A program made the translations under genes and the position numbers. A stretch of 64,000 bases of DNA, from NCBI GenBank assembly GCA_916610825.1, contig OU744450.1, positions 27,448,350-27,512,349 on the forward strand. Reading direction: 5' to 3'. This document shows, one piece after another, positions 50,411-64,000 of this stretch; within the stretch, counting starts at the first letter, position 1, and the number at the start of each line of letters is the position of its first letter. Source of the stretch: Haliclystus octoradiatus (Eukaryota > Cnidaria > Staurozoa > Stauromedusae > Haliclystidae). A model generated the notes under the pieces. It searched no databases. It saw nothing but the letters and a program-made list of their open reading frames with translations, and was not told the DNA's origin.

Positions 50411-52301
50411 ATGGTCAGCTCATACGATCGTATGATAATTATTATTACAGTTAGCATGATGGCGAAGTTGATCAATGGAATGATCACCAAAACCGGTAAT
50501 AAATCATGGAATAGAGGTTTGGGAGCATTCATTCATCCGTTCATCTTTTCTTCTTGATTTACTCTCTTATTCAGTTATGCATATTTAATACTTACATCAT
50601 TGTCTAGATAACCGATGGTATAATGAACACAGTCTACAAGAAGACCTCTTCCGTGAATACAACAGCCAAGTCCACCCAGGAGAGAGTTGGGGAGGGGCAG
50701 GCAAAGTGATGGTGAAATTCGATGCGCAAGTTATACGCATTATACAAGTGGTGAGTCGTTAACACTCATGATGCCTACGTTCCAACAAACATGAGGGACC
50801 TGTTTCAATTTTAATTTGTTTTGTGTAACAGAATGAAAAAGAGCAATTCATTCAAGTCTATCTCTGGGTCAACCAGGTGCCTCGACGCTTTTAAATTCAT
50901 CTTCATTTTCATAATTAGAAGAAACCTTTTCATCGTAAATATTTTTATCGATTGTAGTACTGGAATAACCCATTGTTAACATGGAAACCGAATGATTATA
51001 ATAACGTCACTTTAATTCATGTCACATCCTCAAAGGTCTGGGTACCAGATATCGTCTTATACAACGAGTGAGTCTTATATCACGTGACCGTAGAGATATT
51101 TATTCGTCTGGTGTGCGCACATTAGTGAGTGATATTGAATTTTGCTTTATTTAGTGTTGATGAAGATCGTCGCGTTGCTGTTGACGACAAAACAAAGATC
51201 CTGATCGGCCCCAGCGGGGATTGTATCTGGTACCATCAAGTCATCGTGAAGAGTATCTGCCGAATTGATGTCAGCTACTTTCCATTTGACGACCAACAGT
51301 GCAGTCTGAAGTTTGGTTCGTGGGCCTTCGATTCTTCTAAGATCGATATGCAGCCATTAAAAGCCAAGAATCCATTGAATACTTATTACATACCAAACGG
51401 CGAATGGATGTTACAAGACATCACTGCTGTACGCAATCAACTCACGTATCAGTGTTGTAGTAATCCATTCGTCGATATAACAATAACAATCAATCTGCGT
51501 CGTGCTGCTCTGAACTACGCTCTCACACTTATTATCCCGTGCGCATTGCTGTCATCTCTCATCGTTCTTGGGTTTATTCTACCGCCTGAATCAGGAGAGA
51601 GGATTGGACTCAGCATAACTGTCTTACTGGCTGTGACAGTCTTTCAGCAGCTGACAACACAGATTATGCCGTCATACGACTTTCCCTATTTGGCACAGTA
51701 TTATCTGGCAACCATTGTCGAAACTGGCTTTTCATTGGTTGTTACGACTGTCATATTGAATTGCTATCATCGCAGTCACAGGAAAATGCCACCGATGCTA
51801 AAACGAATCCTACTCGATTGGATTGCACCGCTAATCTTTTGCGAGTGTTCCAAGAAAAGAAAAATATTGACTGTAGACGTTTCTGACACTACAGCCTCTG
51901 GATCAGATATTGAAATGGAGGTTATGAATGGTTCCCATTTAAACGTCCCGTTGCAGATCACAGTCGAAGGTCATGGTGACAACCACATTGAACCCACGAC
52001 CAATCACAATAAGAGCTATAAACGCCATCGCCATGGTGATGATACCGAGACATTGCTGCGTAACACCGGCGGCAGGACGGACAGCCACACGGACAGCAGT
52101 TCGTTTGCAGATAATCTGCAGCGTAGAGCAACTCACGTCATCATGGCAGCCAAATGCCGTGAGATAGAAATCAAAGAGAGGCAGAGAGAATGGTTGAAGG
52201 CAGTCAGAGTGCTTGACCGGTTGGCCTTGATTTTATTCATTGTTTCATTCACAGCAACTTTAATAGTGATATTCTTTAGAGCACCTAGGTTTAGATTATA
52301 A
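50411..52301 (+). CDS. Nicotinic acetylcholine receptor, alpha-type subunit
   Basis: Five exons: 50411-50495 (an alternative donor at 50516 is also in phase), 50608-50750, 50832-50876, 50958-51067, 51155-52301; 509 aa. The N-terminus is hydrophobic (MIIIITVSMMAKL), a signal peptide. Extracellular domain: loop A WVPDIVLYN, Cys-loop C163 to C177 (13 residues between), and vicinal Cys228-Cys229 in YQCCSNPFVDI, which defines an alpha subunit. Four membrane segments follow, M2 being GERIGLSITVLLAVTVFQQL. The M3-M4 loop is long and His/Asp/Thr-rich. The Glu at the inner mouth of M2 fits a cation channel. The outer-ring Glu of alpha7 is Gln here (TTQIMP). It is probably part of a divergent invertebrate expansion near alpha7/alpha9/10. 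The last large exon holds more than half the protein. Confidence 0.93.
52232..52237 (-). terminator. Poly(A) signal candidate for PTGES2, inside the receptor's last exon
   Basis: AATAAA on the minus strand, 96 nt past the PTGES2 stop codon. It is within the M4-coding part of the receptor gene. Confidence 0.45.
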
Positions 52302-52332
52302 TTTGCATCTAAGATAACATTGTATATCATTG

Positions 52333-56716
<4,384 letters not shown>

Positions 56717-59700
56717 ATGGATGACGGTGCAATCATAGTGCAGCAGGTCAGTACAATGAATTTGAATTGAATGAATGATGAAGGACATACTGATTTGTTA
56801 TTAAATTTCTTATATTCAATGTCATATTCACTGTGCAATTAAATTAATAATTATGCTAGGCTGATAGCTTGATTGAAAAACGATTAACAGTTAAGTATCT
56901 AGTGACATGCTACTATTTATAATTAGCAACATGTTACCAACGTGAATTAAAATGCAATTGAAGCGGGGTTAGGCTATTTGTTAGAAGCTCATCATCCAAG
57001 GAGTGGCGACAACCAGCAGTCGTCCATAATCCAACAATCCCCGAAACATTTTGTATTCACTTATTTATGTCAATAGGTTAAGATGACAACACAGCATAGG
57101 GCTACACTGAACCTACACTTCACAGGCTGCCAAAACAATATTGGCACTTCCAAATAATCAGCAGCTCAATCGAAGGGGTACAGATCCCAAACAAACAGCG
57201 GCTGATCATCTGACTGGTGCTAAATAGGGGACACAATGTAGGGGTTTAAGCGTGATAGGCTGACAATTAAAAATACTAAGTGTATAGCCATCCGGTTACC
57301 GGACGCCATTTTCGAATTGATAGCTGTCCGGCACTCAATTTGCGCATGCGCGTGCTTTGCTTCGTGCCAGAATTTATTATCACACTAAACTTCAACGCGG
57401 CTAGTCACGCCATTATTTGATGGTTTCTTCGTTGAATTTTTATTCAAACGATATAACATTTCCCACCAAAATCTAACTTTTCTCATGAAGTCAATGATGT
57501 ATTTATCACTTCACTCAGTATTTGTTCACAATTGTGACTCTGTCTTGCCGTGGGGGAGTTATGTAGAGGTTTTCTATTGTATTCACGTCATCGTATATAT
57601 GTCTATTGTTAATCATTTCCTGTAAATCTATATGTGTGTAAACTGTACCACGTAAACGCTCGCTTCCGCCTCTTACTATCTTACTGTACGGTCGTGTCGG
57701 TTGTATCAAAGAGCTCTGACTAACGGCCATAGTAGTCCTTAGCATCTCTCCCTGTAATGTCAGCAGGCACGACCTACCATTACCATAATAAAGAGTATCA
57801 TCATTATATGAATTTTGTCGTTATCCAATCTCCTACAATTGGTGACCCCGACGTGATTTGAACACGCAGCCTCATTATGAAATAGTCGATATTAGACCAT
57901 CCTCATTTTGAGGTAACCTCTCTTATGTACATATAAAAGCCAATGTAAAGTATTATATTAATTAGATTCACTCAGACAAGCACTGATATACTTTTCTTGT
58001 TATACTTATTATCAATATATATTATCTTGTGGGAGACCTCCACTCAATATGAATACAAGGAGTCAAATCACCATTACACCTCGAAGATCACCTACTCACG
58101 TTATTAGATCTCCTACAATTGGTGACCCCGCTTTAGACCACGCAGCCAATCGATCATACAGTTATATAACACGGAGAATTCATTTTCATTACAACGAAAT
58201 TCACATCTTTCGCTTATACACATGGATCGTCATTCAACTTGGATTGTCAAATATTATTTAACTTGTTTATAAAAGACGGCTGGATTTCTACGCACATTAT
58301 CACTGAATAGCATTCATCATTTTGAAGATAATCTATATATTATGCGTCAACAAATTACAACGTACAACAGAACATCATCCATGAATATAAACAATAGGCC
58401 TATGATTATCCCAATATATTAACGACTTTAATCAAGATTTTCGTCAAAAGAATTATGTAGAATCATCGAATTTTCCAACAATTATAAACATACCATCAAC
58501 TCTCGCAACATTACGTGTTAATAGTTTACAACTTTACAAATATTATTAAACCGGACGGCTAACCACGTCGTTAAAAATACGGAAGCAAGTGTGAAGTTGT
58601 ATGTTTATACATATCTTTGGTATGTATATTTTATATATTTTTATATTTCAAGGCTAAAAGGGTTTGGATACTGTCAAATCCAAAGCAAACAAAATTTATG
58701 CTCAATTTACCAAGCGATGACATTGTTTTCCCTGTTTTATAAGTACATGGAATTTGGGAATACAGTTTGAAGCAGACTACTAGAGGACTTGGAACGCTCT
58801 CTGTCCTTGCGACCAAAATAAGGGCTTCATCATCATCATCATCATCATCATCATTTATTGAGAAATCTTTAAGCCGTTTGACTCTTTTTCAAAGGGCTCA
58901 TACATAATTAAATTAAAATAATTACAAACATAATTACAGTATGACAAAAACAGTGGATTAGTGAATGATTAATCTTTACATGCTAGATTTGATTTACATA
59001 ATTTTTGGAAAAGCCTACGCGAGCACCAGCTGACTGAAAAGAGTGACAATGACTTGATTGAATTTAAATGTTATTGTTTGTGGAAGATCGTGTTTTCGTG
59101 GTGTACGGAGAAGAGAAATGGGTGTATAGCAAAGGATGAGCTTGATTAAATTTAATTTTATGAGCCCTGGAAAGCTGATTGAAGGTCACCCTGTCCTTGA
59201 TGCTTATGCGTGTGTCAGCGGCTTTCCAGGGGGGGTGACCCCCGAGAACCCCCGGGGATTTGCTAAATTGGTCTCACCAAACTAATTTAATCCCCCTGGG
59301 TGAGGGGCAACATTGATTTTGCAATTCCCCTCCCCCAGGGCCGTATCAAAGACGTATGCCCCTCAACCGCTGCATGACATCCTTCATTGGCAACCAAAGG
59401 AGATGCTTCGACGGGGCTATGGTAGAGTAGTATCTTTTCATAATGTTTTGTATCGTGAATTGTGTTATTTAAAAGTTTCTTTGTCAGCCATGTCTGACCG
59501 TGTTTTGTGGCGTTCTTTGTGTAGCAAATATGTAAGGCGTAAGAGGGACGGCACATTCCTATAATGTGACTGTCTATACTACTACTAGGGCCGTATATTT
59601 AGCTTTCATTAACAAATTCAAGGTAAGAATGTACCTAATAAATAAAAAAATTCACAAATATGCATAATAGAGTTAACATGGGATTGGATAGTATTAAATA

Positions 59701-60067
59701 GCATTATTTTGATTATAAAGATTAATCTTAATTTCCTAATGCTAAAAATTGAGAAATGTGAAAATTAGGGAATATCTGCACAAAACGTAAATTGTCAATG
59801 AATATGACAACAAAAATACTGATACAATTTCTCATACATAAATGTGCAATGTACAACAAATCTGACGGCAGACGAGTAAATCATTTTATTAAAGTATTTT
59901 TAATGAATGAATGAATGAATTTCGGATTGCATTCAATTGACATTGTTCTGTCGGATTAAATCAGATTTTGAGAATATTCTTACATTGATTTTGCAATTTT
60001 CATTGTTTTCAATGATCATCATCAGTCCTTTGAAAAAAAGTTTGTATAACTTGAAGCTTCTGAATAA

Positions 60068-60105
<38 letters not shown>

Positions 60106-63100
60106 AATGATGATGATCAACAACATCCATCACTAGATTTTCATTGTTTTCAATTGCAACATTAAAAATAAATTAATATGCTACAAAAAATTTCGGAGGT
60201 TTTCTTTAATTTAGATACAGGATAGAAAATTTCGGATCAGATCGGATTAGTTTTTAAACTTGAATTCGAACTGGATGATATTCGGATTCAATTAATTCGT
60301 ACCCGTGGTAATCTCTTTGGGGAAAATTTTCATCTGCAGATGTTCTAAAAAATTGCTGTTTAGTAAAAAAAGAGCTGTTTAGTAATTAATAAACGAAAAA
60401 ATCAGACATTCATATTTGCTACTGTTAGCCTCACGCCAAAGCGATCATCAGGCAATTTAATCTTTGAACATTTTATTCACAGATTAAATTGCCTGATGAT
60501 CGCCTTGGCGTGAAACTAATAGTAGCAAATATGAATGTCTGATTTTTTGTTTATTAATTATTAACTAATAAATAATACACATTAACTATATCTATCCCAT
60601 TATACACATTTATTATCTATAGGTAGTAGTATATCTATCCCATTATACACATTTATTATCTATAGGTAGTAGTATATCTATCCCATTATACACATTTATT
60701 ATCTATAGGTAGTAGTATATCTATCCCATTATACACATTTATTATCTATAGGTAGTAGTATATCTATCCCATTATACACATTTATTATCTATAGGTAGTA
60801 GTATATCTATCCCATTATACACATTTATTATCTATAGGTAGTAGTATATCTATCCCATTATACACATTTATTATCTATAGGTAGTAGTATAGACAGTCAC
60901 ATTACTACAGCAGGAAACACAGATTTGGCTAACTATTTTGATGGATGGGCATATAAATTTGGCTAATGCTGCTCATCTTGATCTATTTAAATATATTTTG
61001 AAAAGTACAAACTTTAGTATGTAATTATTAAAGTCCATTCAAGCTGACTGTATTGCATATTGCGTCAATTTGTTACTATAAGATCATTTAAAGTAGGCCT
61101 GGTAAAATACATTTTTATTAGTCTTTGACTGCTCTATTAGAGATAATTATTTAGCAATAAATTGCTGCTGGAGATATTTTAAGAATGCCGACATGAAATA
61201 ATAATAGACGTGATTCTCAATATCTCAATTCTGCAAAACATGTTTTAATTGACAACTAACTGATATGATAGTAAATTCTCCAGGATAAATAAATTAAATG
61301 TGAAAAATAAGTGCTGGGAGGACACAACGTGTTTAATCTGACGCAGATCCTTTCATCACAACTCTGCGACACAGATTACAATGCTACAATGTTGAAATAG
61401 CTGTTGATTCGCTCTGGGCTTGCCTGAAAGGTTGGAACTATATTATTGTAGGTATTTAACATTCAAAATCAGTTGAATAATTTCTACATTAATTTACAGG
61501 GTTGGCTAGAGTTTTCATCACAATCTGCCAAAAAAGGCAGCGGGAAGAACTGGCTGAACCGTGCTGTATCAAAACAATGGAAGAAGTTGTTTTTTATTTT
61601 GTTCAAAAGAGGGCCAGATAACGATGAGATAGTTCTCAGCGGGTTTGAGAAATCAGAAAATGTGAGATACTCGGTTGCCAAGAGAACAATGATCCTTTCA
61701 CCTAGATATAAGATTGCAAAGAAGTTGGATTTTAAAAATAAAGAATTTGTAGTTGAAGTGAATAATGAAAGCGATGTGTGGTATCTCGCAGTTGATTCGC
61801 AAAAGATGCTTGATGTCTGGTCAATTGAGCTACAAATGCAGACACGCTTGAGTAGGTCAATTTCAGGTATGTCTGTTCACAGAAAAGATGGGTTTGTTAA
61901 TTTGTGAAAACCTCATTACTTGAATACATGCATCCATAGATTATATCATACCACAGGTTCTAAAATGTCAAAGCAGTTATAATTCTAATGTACCGTGGTA
62001 ATGATGCATAGCATATTACTTCAAATTAAAACTTGTTAACATCACAATCTGTTTTTCACAATTCTCTTTTTCGGAATTAGGTCGAATATTCAGTATCGTT
62101 GGAGCAGGAACTAAACCTCTTCAGAGAATTGGCGGTAAAGATCAACAATGCCTCTTGTACTTCACAAAATGGGGTTTAACATTAGCTCTTCAGCAATCGC
62201 GGGCAATCTTAGCAATGTGGCCATTGAGTACAATTCGCAATTACGAGTGTACTGGGACTGGTCAGTTTTGTTTTGAATCAGGAAGACGTTCCCCAATGGG
62301 TGTAGGGAAGTATGTGTTCTTTACAACTAAAGGAGAAGATGAAGTAATGTTTAACGTGGTTGATGTTTTTGTCAATGCGAGATTGAATGCGGAAGCAGAA
62401 ATAGGTCGAAATAAGATGGAGCACAAAGAAGCAACCGACGATGAATTACTTGCGACATATGATAAACTACATTCATGTGCACTTGGTGCATTGCCATTAG
62501 ATACTGCAAGTGGTGTATTGTCTTTTGATGCAGCCAGCGGCTACGGTACGCTAGATGGGACACAAAGAAGCAAGCACAGTGAACCACGCTCTGTGATTTC
62601 AGACAGACCTCCACCGTACAGTCGGTTAGATCATCTCACCTTGCGTCCAAATGAAATAGATTGTGCATCACCCCTCCCCCTTGCAACACCGGATTTCTCA
62701 ACAATCATGGGGGCAGATGGAGAGGGGGCTGCTTCACGTACCGATTACTTTAGCAGTCCAAACAGTGACACTGCATATGATCAACTAGACCGTACTCAAA
62801 GCTGGGGTAGTAAAAGCCAAGCCTCAACGTACGACCACATAGAACGTTCATCTGGCAACACAGCCGATGATAGCTATGATCACATCGAACGTACTCAGAC
62901 TTTGCGTTCTACGTCGTCTGGTAAACCAAGCGATGACTTTTCCACTGTGAGTACAGTTGCTATGGCTACATTACATGACCATGTGTCTAAATAATTGTGT
63001 GAATGCTATGTTGTTTTTGTTGATTTAGGTGATTCCAAGTACTGGAGAATTATTATCCACACAGAGTCATAACTTCTATGTAGACCACCCAAAGTCGAAT

Positions 63101-63424
63101 ACAAACGAGGCTGTTTCAAGTGATGCGTGTTATTACCCAAACGCAATTTATGCCCCTCATCTGCCTATCAATCAAGCTGGATTGAAAGATATAGCGCGAG
63201 ACAAGGAGATCAATGCTGTGCCTGATGCTGGTGACACAAAATCTCCAGTCGTAGACAGTTACGAAAATTCAGATGCGTCATTTGGTGACATAGCAGTGGA
63301 TGACAGCCAATTCGCAAAGTCATACGAGAACATGAGTCAGTTGGAAAATAGGACACAAAGTGATGGAAACGAGGATGTTATTGGTTTAATTGATCAAATG
63401 ATAGCAGAGACTTTGTCAACTTGA
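56717..63424 (+). CDS. DOK-like adaptor protein (PH domain plus IRS-type PTB domain)
   Basis: Four exons: 56717-56746, 61500-61866, 62081-62946, 63029-63424; 1659 nt, 552 aa, all phases agree. Residues about 11-125 form a PH domain (GWLEFSSQ, KQWKKLFFILF, then VWYLAVDSQKMLDVWSIELQ). Residues about 134-240 form the PTB domain: LALQQSRAILAMWPLSTIRN, then FCFESGRRSPMGVGKYVFFT and EVMFNVVDVFVNARLN, the DOK/IRS pattern. The tail is unstructured and rich in phosphotyrosine-type sites: YDKL, YGTL, YDQL, YDHI twice, YENS, YENM. DOK proteins are recruited to active receptor tyrosine kinases and dock RasGAP and other SH2 proteins. The first exon encodes only MDDGAIIVQQ; intron 1 is 4.75 kb. It could instead be a PH-PTB relative outside DOK1-7. 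Confidence 0.85.
57700..58560 (+). mobile_element. LTR retrotransposon fossil: LTR end plus leader (Ty3/Gypsy- or BEL-like)
   Basis: The sequence runs AATAAAG, then CTCCTACA, then ATTGGTGACCCCGACGTG at 57838-57855. This is the arrangement of an LTR 3' end followed directly by a tRNA-primer site. A second copy of the block TCTCCTACAATTGGTGACCC lies 280 bp downstream at 58109-58130, so the leader is partly duplicated or two copies are nested. No gag or pol domain survives. The left limit of the LTR and a second LTR could not be found. It is heavily broken and looks old. Confidence 0.55.
58826..58857. repeat. (ATC)n microsatellite at the end of a retroposon-like tail
   Basis: About ten ATC units. 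Read on the minus strand it follows CTCAATAAATG, as in LINE/SINE tails ending in short repeats. Confidence 0.85.
59347..59586 (+). repeat. Dispersed repeat copy, complete, with 10-bp flanking duplication
   Basis: 240 bp between two direct copies of AGGGCCGTAT (59337-59346 and 59587-59596). It matches the minus-strand copy at 23411-23625. The length suggests a SINE or small non-autonomous element. No inverted repeats at the ends and no clear tRNA-type A/B boxes. Confidence 0.7.
60068..60116 (+). repeat. (ATG)n microsatellite
   Basis: About 15 ATG units with one ATA interruption, following CTGAATAA. Confidence 0.9.
60382..60562. repeat. Long inverted repeat (82-bp arms, 17-bp loop)
   Basis: The left arm at 60382-60463 pairs with 60481-60562 with few mismatches; both contain ATTCATATTTGCTA or its complement and GATCATCAGGCAATTTAATC or its complement. 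It could be a fold-back MITE or, if transcribed with the intron, a hairpin RNA. Confidence 0.85.
60588..60893 (+). repeat. 43-bp minisatellite, about 7 units
   Basis: The unit contains TATATCTATCCCATTATACA and ends CTATAGGTAGTAG; units are essentially identical. The last unit joins AGTATAGACAGTCACATTA, the same sequence that ends the dispersed repeat at 23411. Confidence 0.95.
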
Positions 63425-63498
63425 ATCATAATCATAGCTGTAAAATAATGCACCCTCATAATTTCAAACTCTTTTCAAAATAATTTTAACTGAGTTGA

Positions 63499-63504
63499 AT
63501 TAAA
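63499..63504 (+). terminator. Poly(A) signal candidate for the DOK-like gene
   Basis: ATTAAA 75 nt after the stop codon; no AATAAA is close. Confidence 0.3.
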
Positions 63505-64000
63505 TAATACCACAATATTAGTCAAGATAATTTTTTATCAACATTTATTTTGTCTTCAAATAGATTGACCATGATATATTCAAATCATTGTACCTATATT
63601 TTTTATTTATATGATCATTTACTGATAATTGGTTGCACATGTGCCTAAATATAAACACGTTGTATCCTCAATGTATGGGTCGGTCCATTGCATAAATATT
63701 GACTGAAAATGAAATTTAGCCTCTCTAATTTTCTTAGTAAATGTTGATAGTTTATATTCACAATTGGAGTCTAATGAGTGCATTTGAGCTTATTGTAATA
63801 CTATTGGGCTTTAATATCTAGCGTTCTATCATCTGACACCAATTACCAAATATTCAGAAATTGTTGATTGAGAAATCATAATCATAATGATATCGACCAA
63901 ACGGAAACCAAACGCCAACGGTCGTTGCAACAGGTTTCATGATTGGCAAGGGACAAGCTGGACCACTGAAGGCCTTGTGAAAGGTAACGAGGCTAGAATT
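63505..64000. other. Non-coding right edge
   Basis: AT-rich sequence downstream of the DOK-like gene; no gene or repeat recognised. Confidence 0.5.

Noticed and set aside
57515-57745. 76-codon minus-strand open frame in the DOK-like intron
   Set aside because: It overlaps the probable LTR of an old element and matches no known family.
59933-60133. Open frame with a poly-His run
   Set aside because: The His run is the translation of the (ATG)n microsatellite on the minus strand.

Overview
The window is animal nuclear DNA: genes are split by GT-AG introns, most of the sequence is AT-rich and non-coding, and LINEs, LTR elements, MITEs and long minisatellites are common. It carries a coherent run of metazoan genes. 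The gene set, the shape of the divergent nicotinic receptor and the abundant TAGGCCTA-type motifs suggest an invertebrate, perhaps a deuterostome such as an echinoderm. The species cannot be fixed from the sequence alone.

Gene layout from left to right: transglutaminase (-, 3' end cut by the window edge); Roquin/RC3H (+, complete, 13 coding exons, 822 aa); a taperin/phostensin-like PP1-binding protein (-, 2 exons, 1040 aa); ANAPC2, the cullin subunit of the anaphase-promoting complex (+, 18 exons placed, with a possible first exon 16 kb upstream); SMIM30-like micro-membrane protein (-, one exon, 64 aa); nicotinic acetylcholine receptor alpha-type subunit (+, 5 exons); PTGES2 (-, 5 exons, 392 aa); and a DOK-like PH-PTB adaptor (+, 4 exons, 552 aa). 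Exon phases match at every junction listed, which is the main check on the models. The taperin-ANAPC2 neighbourhood, with Roquin and PTGES2 close by, recalls human 9q33-q34.

Gene spacing is tight in the right half. The receptor and PTGES2 are convergent with 31 bp between stop codons, and each has its nearest poly(A) signal inside the other's last coding exon. PTGES2 and the DOK-like gene are divergent, with 216 bp between start codons.

The accessory region is 19.4-41.4 kb. It holds a nested pair of short LTR elements (19.5-22.3 kb). Next comes a train of three LINE units separated and bounded by (CTAT)n arrays (25.9-34.1 kb), including a full-length two-ORF element. A 20-bp, a 40-bp and a 61-bp minisatellite follow, the 40-bp one split by an 800-bp PIF/Harbinger-type MITE. 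Most of this lies in or just upstream of ANAPC2 introns. The last intron-rich stretch (56.7-61.5 kb, intron 1 of the DOK-like gene) holds an LTR-element fossil, a dispersed repeat, a long hairpin and a 43-bp minisatellite.

The strongest candidate for something not yet described is the LINE/(CTAT)n train. Two unrelated LINE copies are followed by the same 72-bp tail (71 of 72 bases identical) plus a CTAT array. This could be a roughly 200-bp target-site duplication, a shared tail, or insertion directed at CTAT microsatellites.
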